A stretch of 43,109 bases of DNA from an uncultured Mollicutes bacterium (GTDB lineage Bacteria > Bacillota_I > Bacilli_A > Acholeplasmatales > Anaeroplasmataceae), in assembly GCA_947174785.1 (NCBI GenBank), contig CAMWKG010000014.1, positions 1 through 43,109 of the forward strand, given 5' to 3'. Shown here piece by piece: positions 17,977 through 26,415 of this stretch. A model generated the notes under the pieces. It ran no database searches. It was given only the letters and a program-made list of their open reading frames with translations, and was not told where the DNA came from. Every line of letters starts with the position of its first letter. Within the stretch, counting starts at the first letter, position 1. Made by a program: the position numbers and the translations under genes.

Positions 17977-18019
17977 TCAAACAATTTTCTATTATAAAAT
18001 TAAAATTGTTTGAAGTCAA
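17977..18019 (-). promoter_or_regulatory. Promoter and MarR operator of the ABC exporter operon
   Basis: On the minus strand, TTGACT (18014-18019), a 17-base spacer and TATAAT (17991-17996) form a near-consensus sigma-A promoter. A perfect 12 bp inverted repeat, TCAAACAATTTT (17977-17988) and AAAATTGTTTGA (18002-18013), flanks the -10 box and fills the spacer. Binding there would block RNA polymerase. Confidence 0.85.
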
Positions 18020-18063
18020 TCATTTTATTTTTTGATAAGATATGAAAGCGAATTCAAAAAAAA

Positions 18064-18090
18064 GAACTGTCCTTAGACAGTTCATTTTTG
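18064..18090 (-). terminator. Intrinsic terminator of the lipoprotein gene
   Basis: GAACTGTC (18064-18071) and GACAGTTC (18076-18083) form an 8 bp stem. On the minus strand it is followed by TTTTTTTT. Confidence 0.85.
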
Positions 18091-18091
18091 T

Positions 18092-19105
18092 TTAGTCTTC
18101 TATAACTTCATATTTTGCTTTTTCAGAAGCTGATAGAGTTCTTATTGTAGCTTTGTTATATTTAATTGCTAACTTACTTTCTAAAAGGAATGATTCAACA
18201 AGGGTCAATTCTGAAGATGGAGCTGTAGCAAAAATGTTTCCAATATAATTTAAAACCAAAGCATTTATTGCTTCTGCATTATCGAATACAAAACCAAATT
18301 CACAGAATCTACCAGTAGAAGCTTCTATACCATAAGTACAAGTAAAGCTGATTTTTGATAATAAAGTATTTAATTCTGCTTTATCTACATCTATCTGTTT
18401 TAAAACATCCTTTAAAGCTAAAGTTACTTCAAGATAAATCACTCCATTTTTCACACCTGAAATAACAAGCTTTGAATTTTCAAAGGTTTTATAGAACTCT
18501 TCAACTGTCATAGAGCCCATTCCATCCCCTATAGATGGAATATTTGTAGGGAAAAATTTAGAAAAAATTTCATCTTCTAATTCATCTATTAAAGTCATCG
18601 GATGGATTGCTCGTTTTATAACTTCTCTGGATGAGTCACTTGCATAGCTTGCATCTAAATAAAGATACTCCTTGCTTGTAGGCATCTTCTCTAGTTCACC
18701 CTCATACAAGGCATCTACACTAAAGCTAGAAATTTCTTTTCCTATGGATAATTGTCCTGAAGCAGAAAGATCCAATCCTTCCTTTTTACTTGCACTCAGT
18801 GTCATATCAGCAGAGCCTAACAATTTTGCTTTAGATTCCCAGCCTAATAAACCCGTAAAGTCATTAGAAAAGTTTGCACTTACAGAAATGGTTTCCTTTA
18901 AAGTAAAACTATCTATTTCATCATAATTAGCCTTACTTGCAAAATCCATAACAGTTTGGATTGTTTCTTTATCTTCTGTAGCTGTTACTTTTAAAGTTTG
19001 CTCCTCACCGTTACTATCTACATAAGTTATACTTGTATTTTCCTCACATGCAGTAAGGGAAACAAGACCTAACAAAACACTTAAACATAATATAATTTTT
19101 TTCAT
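18092..19105 (-). CDS. Lipoprotein of unknown function
   Basis: The 337-residue protein begins with a short lysine-start signal peptide ending in the lipobox LTAC (cysteine about residue 20), so it is lipidated and anchored to the outer face of the membrane. The mature part alternates beta-rich segments with repeated Asp/Glu/Ser-rich stretches. Its overall look resembles LppX/DUF-type Gram-positive lipoproteins with a large beta-sheet domain, but I cannot name a family. It is monocistronic with its own terminator. Confidence 0.75.
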   Translation of the reverse strand: MKKIILCLSVLLGLVSLTACEENTSITYVDSNGEEQTLKVTATEDKETIQTVMDFASKANYDEIDSFTLKETISVSANFSNDFTGLLGWESKAKLLGSADMTLSASKKEGLDLSASGQLSIGKEISSFSVDALYEGELEKMPTSKEYLYLDASYASDSSREVIKRAIHPMTLIDELEDEIFSKFFPTNIPSIGDGMGSMTVEEFYKTFENSKLVISGVKNGVIYLEVTLALKDVLKQIDVDKAELNTLLSKISFTCTYGIEASTGRFCEFGFVFDNAEAINALVLNYIGNIFATAPSSELTLVESFLLESKLAIKYNKATIRTLSASEKAKYEVIED

Positions 19106-19177
19106 AAAACTTATTCCTCCAACCTTTATTATATCATATTTTCTATAAAAATGTCGTATTTTTTTATAGTTTTGTAC

Positions 19178-20017
19178 CTATTCTTCTTTCTTTTTATCAT
19201 ACTCATCTAAAAAAGAAATCATCTCATCATCTTTTTTATATCCAATAATCTTGTTTAAATTTACATTATAAGCACTTTTAAATATATTCTTTTCAACTAG
19301 TGGATTATATTTCAAAAGTTCTTTAATTAATACCTTTGTATCATATCTTTTAGAACCAGATAAATCCTTTGTCTTATCTGTATTTTCTGTAAATTTACAA
19401 GCACAGTTAATAAATTTAAGTTCATTATAATTTGACCAACGAACGATATCACGTTCTCTTATATAATACATTGGTCGAATTAATTCCATTCCAGGATAAT
19501 TTTCTGAATGAAGCTTAGGAAGCATTGTTTGAAAAGAACCACTATTGAGCATATTCATAAGTGTTGTTTCAATGACATCATCAAAGTGATGTCCTAAAGC
19601 AATTTTATTGCAGCCTAAGCCTTGAGCAAGCTTATATAAAGCCCCTCTTCTCATCTTAGCACAAAGATAACAAGGATTCTTCATTTGTGCATTTGCAATA
19701 GCAAAGATATCTGTATTTAAGATTTCTGCATCGATATGCATCAGTTTTAAATTACTCTCTATTTGTTCTAAATTTTTAGGATTATATCCTGGATTCATGA
19801 CAAGATATTTAACATCAAATTCAAAATCAGAGTGACGCTTCAATTCCTGAAAAAGCTTTGCAAGAAGCATAGAATCCTTTCCACCGGATATGCATACACA
19901 TACTTTATCATTAGGAGAAAGTAATTTGTATTCCTTTAATGCTTTAACAAAGGGAGCCCAAAGATGAGCCCGATAGGTTTTTATGATTGTTCGCTCTATT
20001 TCTTTATAGCGTTCCAT
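19178..20017 (-). CDS. TtcA-like tRNA 2-thiocytidine synthetase family protein
   Basis: The 279-residue protein has the PP-loop SGGKDS (44-49) that binds ATP, a CYLC pair (C116, C119) and later cysteines in CACKF (C205, C207). GHHFDDVIETTLMNML is the TtcA/TilS-like core. TtcA uses a 4Fe-4S cluster held by CxxC and a third cysteine to thiolate C32 of some tRNAs. Bacillota members of this family are common, but their substrates are less certain. The ATG at 20017 follows AAGGATGGTG; the frame to 20095 is open but unsupported. A consensus promoter lies at 20106-20134. Confidence 0.85.
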   Translation of the reverse strand: MERYKEIERTIIKTYRAHLWAPFVKALKEYKLLSPNDKVCVCISGGKDSMLLAKLFQELKRHSDFEFDVKYLVMNPGYNPKNLEQIESNLKLMHIDAEILNTDIFAIANAQMKNPCYLCAKMRRGALYKLAQGLGCNKIALGHHFDDVIETTLMNMLNSGSFQTMLPKLHSENYPGMELIRPMYYIRERDIVRWSNYNELKFINCACKFTENTDKTKDLSGSKRYDTKVLIKELLKYNPLVEKNIFKSAYNVNLNKIIGYKKDDEMISFLDEYDKKKEE

Positions 20018-20105
20018 AATTTCACCATCCTTTTTAATCCTATACCTAATGCGTAAGTATCGTACTTGAAACATACAAGACAAACAATGTAACAACTATT
20101 TTTTA

Positions 20106-20134
20106 ATTATAAAACAATCAAATTCACTTGTCAA
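20106..20134 (-). promoter_or_regulatory. Sigma-A promoter of the TtcA-like gene
   Basis: On the minus strand TTGACA (20129-20134), a 17-base spacer and TATAAT (20106-20111) match consensus exactly. The RNA would begin about 80 bases upstream of the chosen start codon. Confidence 0.85.
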
Positions 20135-20150
20135 ATAAAACGCATAAAGA

Positions 20151-20173
20151 AAAGAGACTCTAAAAGTCTCTTT
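20151..20173 (-). terminator. Intrinsic terminator of the repeat lipoprotein gene
   Basis: AAAGAGACT (20151-20159) pairs with AGTCTCTTT (20165-20173). On the minus strand it is followed by TCTTT. Confidence 0.7.
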
Positions 20174-20178
20174 AAATT

Positions 20179-22734
20179 TTACTCATTGCTTTGCTCTACA
20201 GAATTGATGACAACATCTTTAAAGGTTACAGAAGCATTTTCTGTCTTAATACTACCTATAGTGTGAATATTATCGATATAAGCAGTGCAGCCATTTTCAA
20301 TCGTTATGACAGTACTAGAGGTTGCTTCAGCTTTTGTTGAAACCTCAAAATACCCATTTTTAATTTGTGCAGATGCTGAGGAAATAACAAGTACACTATC
20401 TGGCACAATTAAAGTATATCCTTCTAAATCAATCACTAATAGTTTTCCTTGAATGATGAGTTTTTCTTCTAGTAATTCTTCTTCTGTGTAGACCAAGTCT
20501 TCACAGAAAGACAAGCATTTATAAGCTAAATCTGAGGTAAGATATTCTTTTATATCTAAAGCCTCTATAACAGGCTTTGTAGCATAATCAGGAACTATAC
20601 TATTAGATGGATTATAAAGAATCGCATGTGTAGTAGTCAATAGCTGAACCTGATTTCCTATAGAAAGACTACTTGCATTATACTCATCGTTGGCGCCTTC
20701 AATCCAAAAGAAAGTATTTTGATCCCCTTTAAAGCTTTTCCGAAGAATACTCTTTTCTACAATGACACTACTTTCTTTTTGAGAACATATAGTAAAGGAG
20801 GTAGTGGCAGTAATATCTGCATTACAAATCAACGCATTAGCATTACAAATATTGATTCCACCAAAGGATGTAATATCTGCAATTCGTAGGTTTGCTTTAG
20901 AATCACTTGTGAGCACATATCCACCAAATGCATTGTTTAAATAGGTAGATAAATATCCATTTTGAATATAGGAATGCGTTGCCTTAAAGCATAACGTATT
21001 TTCTAGTAGAGTTAAGGTATATCCATTTAAATCAATGCTTGCATAGCTTCCATCTAAAATTGTATCTGTTTTTAATATAATATCATTTGTTAAAGTTAAA
21101 TCATAAGCATCCTTTTGAATATAGAAAAGGAATTCTTCCTCTGTACTGACATATTGCTTTATAGGAAGCTTTTCTACTTTTGAATCCTTATAGCTTTTGC
21201 CATCAATGAATACCTCTGCAAAATATTCCTTTAAGCCTTCTTTTTCAAATGTAGATTCCTGATTCTCTATTGTTATGGAATCTGATTCAAAGGTAAGTGT
21301 AGACTGATTACATTTACATAAAATATAAGCAGTCGCTAAATAACCATCAATTGTAGGAGTCCATTGCCATGAAGGATGTTCATAGTCGTAATCATGATGA
21401 GTGGCATCAATTGGTAGGATTTCTTCTTTTATATCCGTATAGCTTTTATCCTGAATATTTATATTTGCTGTATAAATAATTTTTCCTGTTGCTACACATG
21501 TTGCTGGAATTGTATTGGTTTGAATCTGAGCTGAATAAATATCAAAATGAGATGCATCATTCCTACAAGTAAAATATAGCTTGGCCTCTGAATAGCCTGT
21601 CCATTTCCACGTATGTTCATCATAATTAAAATCATGATGTAATGCATCAATAGTCTCTTCTTTTTCATCTGTATAGTCTTTCCCATCTACAGTAATAGTT
21701 GCCGTATAGGTATTCTTGCCATCTGTTGTACAGGTAGGAGATTTTGATTTCATACTAATTCGTGCATCATAGCTTACCTGATGGATTTTGTCATTTTTAC
21801 AAATCACCTTTGCAGAAACAGAGGAATATTCCACCCACGTCCAATCTATGTTCTCGTAATCAAAGGAATGCCCTGTTGCTGGAAGTTGAATTTCTTTGAC
21901 ATCTTCATAGGTTGTCCCTTGAATTGAAATTGTAGCCTTTGTAATTCTTTTTCCATTTGTTGTACAGGTAGCAGGAAGAATTTCTGTTTTCAATTCTGCA
22001 TCACACTGTAATGTATGTGAAGAATCATTTTTACAAGGAATTTGAGCAGTGGCACTTGTATCCTTATCCCAAGTCCAGCTAATATTTTCCAAATCAAAAT
22101 CATGATCTAATGGTAAAAGAATTTGTTCCTTTTGATTTTGATATTTCGTTTGGTCGATAAATACTGTAGCTGTGTGGATTGTTTTTCCTGCTTCTGTACA
22201 GGTAGCAGGGATTGTTGTGCTTGTCACATCTGCAATATAGGTAGTTTTATGCTCCTCATCGTTACTACAAGATACTACAAGCCTAGCTCTTTCTAATCCT
22301 TCCCACTGCCATTCTGCGTGGTCAAAATCATAATGATGTCCTAGTGCTGCAAGTTCTGTTTGCTCCTCTATAACCATTTTACAATAGGAACAATATCTTC
22401 CTCTAGTTACCCCAGTAGATTCGCATGTTGGACTTATTTCTGGATTTTCTTCAATAACATGATCTGTTTTAGGCAGCTTTGTTTCTTCCCAAGAAATCTC
22501 ATATCTGGCCTCTTTATCCCTATAGGCTCTATTACACTGTGAACAAAACCAATATTCAATTCGTCCTTCACTGATACAGGTTGGGTCTATTTTAAGAACA
22601 TGAACTTTTGTATGAACATGCTCTTCCTTTAGTGTTTTTTTATCACAGCCTACTAAGCATGCAAATAACAATCCTATGATAGAAAAAACTGTGATTTTTA
22701 GCATTTTATAACAGCCTTTTTTTATATACCTCAT
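20179..22734 (-). CDS. Surface lipoprotein with tandem cysteine-containing repeats and a beta-helix-like C-terminus
   Basis: The 851-residue protein has a signal peptide with lipobox LVGC (lipidated C30). Two short CxxC-type units follow (WFCSQC, then RYCSYC, each preceded by PTC). Five tandem repeats of about 78 residues (about 132-525) each start with H-x-[FY]-[DN] and W-x-W. The first four share C-[KRS]-ND-x-x-H, ATC/PTC and x-G-K, and end in K-E-x-x-L-P. The fifth repeat is degenerate. The C-terminal 320 residues contain LTNDIILKTDTIL and IDLNGYTLTL, typical of parallel beta-helix (pectate-lyase-like) surface proteins. The start ATG follows AAAGGGGAG. It is probably an extracellular binding protein; function unknown. 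Confidence 0.82.
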   Translation of the reverse strand: MRYIKKGCYKMLKITVFSIIGLLFACLVGCDKKTLKEEHVHTKVHVLKIDPTCISEGRIEYWFCSQCNRAYRDKEARYEISWEETKLPKTDHVIEENPEISPTCESTGVTRGRYCSYCKMVIEEQTELAALGHHYDFDHAEWQWEGLERARLVVSCSNDEEHKTTYIADVTSTTIPATCTEAGKTIHTATVFIDQTKYQNQKEQILLPLDHDFDLENISWTWDKDTSATAQIPCKNDSSHTLQCDAELKTEILPATCTTNGKRITKATISIQGTTYEDVKEIQLPATGHSFDYENIDWTWVEYSSVSAKVICKNDKIHQVSYDARISMKSKSPTCTTDGKNTYTATITVDGKDYTDEKEETIDALHHDFNYDEHTWKWTGYSEAKLYFTCRNDASHFDIYSAQIQTNTIPATCVATGKIIYTANINIQDKSYTDIKEEILPIDATHHDYDYEHPSWQWTPTIDGYLATAYILCKCNQSTLTFESDSITIENQESTFEKEGLKEYFAEVFIDGKSYKDSKVEKLPIKQYVSTEEEFLFYIQKDAYDLTLTNDIILKTDTILDGSYASIDLNGYTLTLLENTLCFKATHSYIQNGYLSTYLNNAFGGYVLTSDSKANLRIADITSFGGINICNANALICNADITATTSFTICSQKESSVIVEKSILRKSFKGDQNTFFWIEGANDEYNASSLSIGNQVQLLTTTHAILYNPSNSIVPDYATKPVIEALDIKEYLTSDLAYKCLSFCEDLVYTEEELLEEKLIIQGKLLVIDLEGYTLIVPDSVLVISSASAQIKNGYFEVSTKAEATSSTVITIENGCTAYIDNIHTIGSIKTENASVTFKDVVINSVEQSNE

Positions 22735-22882
22735 ACTATCTCCCCTTTTTCTTCAATATGAAATTATACTCTTCTACCTTGTCTATTTATAAAAATAAAT
22801 GCTGTCGTTTTTTTAAAACGATTTACATCTTTTATGGATTGCTGATAATTTATTTTATAATTTACTAGAAATAAACAAAAAA

Positions 22883-22910
22883 AACTATCGTAGATGCTCC
22901 TACGATAGTT
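22883..22910 (-). terminator. Intrinsic terminator of the carboxypeptidase gene
   Basis: AACTATCGTAG (22883-22893) pairs perfectly with CTACGATAGTT (22900-22910) around a 6-base loop. On the minus strand it is followed by TTTTTTTG. Confidence 0.88.
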
Positions 22911-22914
22911 GAAT

Positions 22915-24081
22915 TTATGTTAAGGTTTTTGTGAAAATCGAGCTCCAAAGTTCAAAGAAATTTTTCTTTTTTATCTCTTCTTTGCTGATGAGACTTCCCT
23001 CTTGAATTAATTTATCCCCTAGGTAAATTAAGACTTTTCCTGTACAACTATTATCTTCTAAAGAATACTCATACTTAACCTCATACTCTAGCTTATCACT
23101 TCGCTTAGATAGATAATAAACATCATCTTCAACCACAACATTAATTCTGTTTTTATAAAGAATGTGATCTATAGAATCTATTACTTTATCCTTTGGCACT
23201 ACCTTATCTAGCTTATAATTTGCATAACCCCAGCGTAATAATTCTAAGGATTCAGCATTTCTAGTGGTTGGCTTATCATATCCAAATACAACCGTGATTA
23301 AACCCATATTATCCTGTTTCATATGTAATGTAATACAATACTTTGAAAAAGAGGTATATCCAGTTTTTAAACCATCTAAATTTTTCACTCTACCAATCAT
23401 TTTATTTGTGTTTACTAGCCAAAATGGTTTTGCAGAATCTTTTCTAATGTAATCCTCTTGAAGATTGGTGTAATTTAAAACATCAGGATGCTTATTTATG
23501 AGTTCATTTGATATTACTGCTAAATCGTAGGCAGATGTATAATGATTTCTACTAGATAGTCCAGTGCAATCTGAAAAATGTGTATTCTTTAATCCTAGTT
23601 CTTCTACCTTAGCATTCATTTTTTCTACGAATGCAGATTCAGATCCAGCCAAATGCATCGCCATAGCTATGGCTGCATCGTTTGCTGAGGCAATACATAT
23701 ACATTTCAAAAGCTCATCTACGTTAATTTCATCTCCAATAGATAAGAATGCCTTTGAGCCTTCTACTCTTGTTGGTTCTTCGCCTATCGTCAGCATCGTT
23801 GATTTTGTAATTTGATTTGCCTCTAATGCCTCATAGATTAATAACAAAGTCATAATTTTAGTCATAGAAGCTGGTGGTAGTCGTCTGTCCTTCTCCTTAT
23901 TATATAATACTTTACCTGTACTTGTCTCAATCAATATTGCTGCAGTACTACCTCCACATAATTCTACAGTTTCAGTATCTACAGTTTTTTCTTCCTCTTC
24001 ATTGTTGCTTACTGCATTAGCTTTTGTAGAAAATAATCCGAATAGGCAAGCTGCTATCAGAACAAAAATCATCTTTTTCAT
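22915..24081 (-). CDS. D-alanyl-D-alanine carboxypeptidase (DacF/PBP5 type)
   Basis: The 388-residue penicillin-binding protein has a signal peptide ending around ANA (residue 23). The peptidase S11 motifs are SMTK (S72-K75, the nucleophile and general base), SAN (132-134) and KTG (239-241). It trims the terminal D-alanine of peptidoglycan stem peptides outside the membrane. A C-terminal beta-rich domain follows, and the last residues (FFELWSSIFTKTL) could form an amphipathic membrane anchor. The ATG at 24081 has GGTGAT upstream; the frame continues to 24141 without a better start. Confidence 0.92.
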   Translation of the reverse strand: MKKMIFVLIAACLFGLFSTKANAVSNNEEEEKTVDTETVELCGGSTAAILIETSTGKVLYNKEKDRRLPPASMTKIMTLLLIYEALEANQITKSTMLTIGEEPTRVEGSKAFLSIGDEINVDELLKCICIASANDAAIAMAMHLAGSESAFVEKMNAKVEELGLKNTHFSDCTGLSSRNHYTSAYDLAVISNELINKHPDVLNYTNLQEDYIRKDSAKPFWLVNTNKMIGRVKNLDGLKTGYTSFSKYCITLHMKQDNMGLITVVFGYDKPTTRNAESLELLRWGYANYKLDKVVPKDKVIDSIDHILYKNRINVVVEDDVYYLSKRSDKLEYEVKYEYSLEDNSCTGKVLIYLGDKLIQEGSLISKEEIKKKNFFELWSSIFTKTLT

Positions 24082-24129
24082 GTATATCACCAATAAAGTA
24101 TATGTCCTAAACTTTAGAATATAACAAAA

Positions 24130-24156
24130 AGCTATGCACAAATTATGTACATAGCT
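24130..24156 (-). terminator. Intrinsic terminator of the DUF368 gene
   Basis: AGCTATG and CATAGCT (24130-24136 and 24150-24156 on the plus strand), extended inward by a wobble pair and three more pairs, precede TTTTTG on the minus strand. Confidence 0.75.
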
Positions 24157-24165
24157 ATTAATAAA

Positions 24166-25056
24166 CTATTCTATCTTTTCTAAATCTGGTTCTTCTATTT
24201 CTTGTGTTTGTGCTTTTTTCTTTAAAAAATAGTAAAGCCCAACAAAGCAAGCTGTAATACATACAAAGCATGCACAGCCTATCCCAATATGTAAAGGAGT
24301 CAATAAATCCTTAAAATCAAATGCTAAGAATAGGGCAATAATAGAAGCAATCACAAAACCAAAAATAGCCCATTTCGTTTGTTCCTCATATTTACTTAAT
24401 AAATACTTCATAAGCTTTGCTATTGTAAAGAAGCCTATTACTAAACCAACTGCAAAGATTAAGAGTATCACAAAAGCATCTAGAGGTGTCTTTAATAAAT
24501 TAGATATTGTATCTAATAATGGCTTATATAGGCCTATAATCAATAATAGCATTGAGCCACTTATGCCTGGAACAACTAAGGCAATAGATGCTAAAATTCC
24601 TACTAAGAATAACGCTGGATACATATACCAAGGCATTTGTAGGTTTAATACAAGGTCCTTTCCAATAGGAATAAAGCATAAACCAAAGCATACTCCAAAG
24701 GCTACTATTGAAAATAGAATATCCCATTTTTTAAAGCCTGCAGTATAAGCATCCTTACCTATTTTTGGTGTAGAGCACACCATCAATGCAACAAAAATCA
24801 TACATAATTCAAAAGGAATATGCTCCAAAGCGAGCTTCAAAGGAAAATACATTGCCAGAAAAGCTAAAATCATTCCTAAGAATAAAGGAAGTAAGAACTT
24901 TATACTTTCTTTAAAATCCTTTTTTAAATTACTTATTCTAGTTATTAATTCTTCATATATCCCTAATAAAACAGCTAAGGTACCACCACTTACACCTGGA
25001 ATAATCATTCCAACACCAATGACAGCGCCCTTTGCTAAAATTTTCAAATATTTCAT
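24166..25056 (-). CDS. DUF368 (PopT-type) undecaprenyl-phosphate flippase
   Basis: The 296-residue protein has about 8-9 hydrophobic helices and the twin family motif: VGMIIPGVSGGTLA near the N-terminus and LVVPGISGSMLLL in the middle. DUF368 (PopT) proteins were shown to recycle the lipid carrier undecaprenyl phosphate across the membrane, alongside DedA-family proteins. The pair of inverted PG[VI]SG repeats fits that fold. The neighbouring D-Ala-D-Ala carboxypeptidase also serves envelope assembly, but a terminator separates them. Confidence 0.87.
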   Translation of the reverse strand: MKYLKILAKGAVIGVGMIIPGVSGGTLAVLLGIYEELITRISNLKKDFKESIKFLLPLFLGMILAFLAMYFPLKLALEHIPFELCMIFVALMVCSTPKIGKDAYTAGFKKWDILFSIVAFGVCFGLCFIPIGKDLVLNLQMPWYMYPALFLVGILASIALVVPGISGSMLLLIIGLYKPLLDTISNLLKTPLDAFVILLIFAVGLVIGFFTIAKLMKYLLSKYEEQTKWAIFGFVIASIIALFLAFDFKDLLTPLHIGIGCACFVCITACFVGLYYFLKKKAQTQEIEEPDLEKIE

Positions 25057-25138
25057 AACTACACCCTATACCCTTTTTCATATGTGCTTTAATATTATAG
25101 CATAGGATGAAGGTATTAAAAATACTTTACGACAAAAA

Positions 25139-25165
25139 AATGCACAAATTTTACTTTTGTGCATT
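25139..25165 (-). terminator. Intrinsic terminator overlapping the YcxB-like stop codon
   Basis: AATGCACAAA (25139-25148) pairs with TTTGTGCATT (25156-25165); the stop codon lies in the loop. On the minus strand TTTTTTTG follows. Confidence 0.8.
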
Positions 25166-25717
25166 ACTCTTATTTAAAGTTAGCTTCTTTTTAATCTTTG
25201 TCTTATGCTTGGCTAGTCCATAAAAAAATATTTCCATTTCCTTTAAAGAAGAGAAATTTTCTTTTTTACAGGTATAAAAATTATTTTCTCCAATTATAAA
25301 ACAAATCTTGTCATCATATTCTATGATTTTTTGTAAAGCATTATAGGGATATTCTACTTTTGTAATCTTATCTCCTATTTTAATCTGTAAGGAAAAGCTT
25401 TCTTCCTTAAAAGTAAAGGTACAATGCATTCCGTGTTGCATAATTTGAGGATTTTTTTTCATTGACCTTTTTTTCAGAGTAAAGATAGAATATGTGTTAA
25501 TTAAAACTAAAACAACTGCCAAACTCAAGAATAAAATTCCAATAACCATAGTATCTATTGAATTCCCTTGAGCAGCAACAATGCCAATCACGATTGCTCC
25601 TAAAATAGCTAAAATTCCTGCGAAAATATATTTCTTATAATAATATTTTTTAGAAAATTCTGCAATTTCTTCTATTGCTTCTTCTCCAGTTAAAGATGTT
25701 ATATTTTTTATAATCAT
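25151..25717 (-). CDS. YcxB-like membrane protein
   Basis: The 188-residue protein has a short N-terminal cytoplasmic region, two adjacent transmembrane helices (about 34-54 and 60-82) and a C-terminal beta-rich domain. The repeated beta strands in FTFKEESFSLQI and KVEYPYNALQKIIEYDDKIC, then FYTCKKENF, match the YcxB family. There an x-W/Y-x-x-I-x-x-I/Y strand turns a PH-like domain. The ATG at 25717 follows AAGGAG; the longer frame lacks a ribosome site. Function unknown. Confidence 0.7.
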   Translation of the reverse strand: MIIKNITSLTGEEAIEEIAEFSKKYYYKKYIFAGILAILGAIVIGIVAAQGNSIDTMVIGILFLSLAVVLVLINTYSIFTLKKRSMKKNPQIMQHGMHCTFTFKEESFSLQIKIGDKITKVEYPYNALQKIIEYDDKICFIIGENNFYTCKKENFSSLKEMEIFFYGLAKHKTKIKKKLTLNKSNAQK

Positions 25718-25810
25718 TTTATCACTCCTTATTAAATAAGTGTTTAATAAATTATACCATAGTATCCGTTCATTCAGCAAGAATGGTTTTTAGAAATTGA
25801 GGATTTTTTC

Positions 25811-25839
25811 TTTACAAGAATATGAATTTATGATACAAT
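25811..25839 (+). promoter_or_regulatory. Promoter of the tRNA-Gln/tRNA-Thr unit
   Basis: TTTACA (25811-25816), a 17-base spacer and TACAAT (25834-25839) lie 20 bases before tRNA-Gln. Confidence 0.75.
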
Positions 25840-25859
25840 TCATATTGGTCAATAAAAAT

Positions 25860-25934
25860 AGCAGTTTAGCCAAGCGGTAAGGCAACGGACTCTGACCCCG
25901 TCATTCATAGGTTCGATCCCTATAACTGCTGCCA
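25860..25934 (+). tRNA. tRNA-Gln (anticodon CTG)
   Basis: The acceptor AGCAGTT/AACTGCT, D-arm GCC/GGC with the AAGCGGTAA loop typical of glutamine tRNAs, anticodon loop CTCTGAC (anticodon CTG), T-arm TAGG-containing stem with TTCGATC, and encoded GCCA are present. The last anticodon-stem pair is an A-C mismatch (ACGGA against CCCGT). Codon CAG. Confidence 0.92.
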
Positions 25935-25940
25935 TATTTT

Positions 25941-26014
25941 GCTTGCTTAGTTCATCGGTAGAACGTATCCATGGTAAGGATAAAAGGCTAGTTCGATTCT
26001 GGCAGTGAGCACCA
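25941..26014 (+). tRNA. tRNA-Thr (anticodon GGT)
   Basis: The acceptor GCTTGCT/AGTGAGC pairs with two adjacent G-T wobbles, D-arm GTTC/GAAC, anticodon stem TATCC/GGATA with loop ATGGTAA (anticodon GGT), T-arm GCTAG-TTCGATT-CTGGC with one wobble, discriminator A and encoded CCA. It lies 6 bases after tRNA-Gln on the same transcript. The weak acceptor is unusual, but the cloverleaf is complete. Confidence 0.87.
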
Positions 26015-26024
26015 GATTAAAATA

Positions 26025-26055
26025 AAAACTCTTCAAAAAAGGAAGAGTTTTTTTA
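26025..26055. terminator. Intrinsic terminator of the tRNA unit
   Basis: AAAACTCTTC (26025-26034) pairs with GAAGAGTTTT (26042-26051) around a 7-base loop and is followed by TTTATT. It sits between converging transcripts. Confidence 0.85.
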
Positions 26056-26063
26056 TTATGTAA

Positions 26064-26387
26064 TTATTCTTGAGTTAAGCTTTCAGCAAATACTTTTATA
26101 AGTAGTTCAGAGGGAATACTTTGCCCCAAATAAATCTGCAGCATATCCTTAGGTGTAAATTTGTAATTCTGCAATTGCTTTTTGTATTTTTCCAATGCCG
26201 AAGCTTCAATATTTATATGATTCTTAAACGGAATCACTCGGACAAAGAGTGAACCAGAATAAAAGCTTGGCAAGCCTGCCCACAAGCGCGTTTCTAAAGA
26301 AGACACACTACTTCTTACTAAATTCACTATAGTATGGAATATCTCTTGTATTTCTTCAGGATACCTTTTTACATACTCATCAAACAT
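26064..26387 (-). CDS. DUF1801 (YdhG-like) protein
   Basis: The 107-residue single-domain protein shows the DUF1801 pattern: an N-terminal YPEEIQEIFHTIVNLVR helix, then W-x-G-x-P-S-F, and a basic strand around HINIEASAL. The family resembles the iron-chaperone-like frataxin fold in structure, but its role is unknown. The ATG follows AGGAGAGG. It lies 28 bases after the SAP/DUF6434 gene on the same strand. Confidence 0.82.
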   Translation of the reverse strand: MFDEYVKRYPEEIQEIFHTIVNLVRSSVSSLETRLWAGLPSFYSGSLFVRVIPFKNHINIEASALEKYKKQLQNYKFTPKDMLQIYLGQSIPSELLIKVFAESLTQE

Positions 26388-26415
26388 ATTCCTCTCCTGC
26401 CTTATAGCACAGTAT

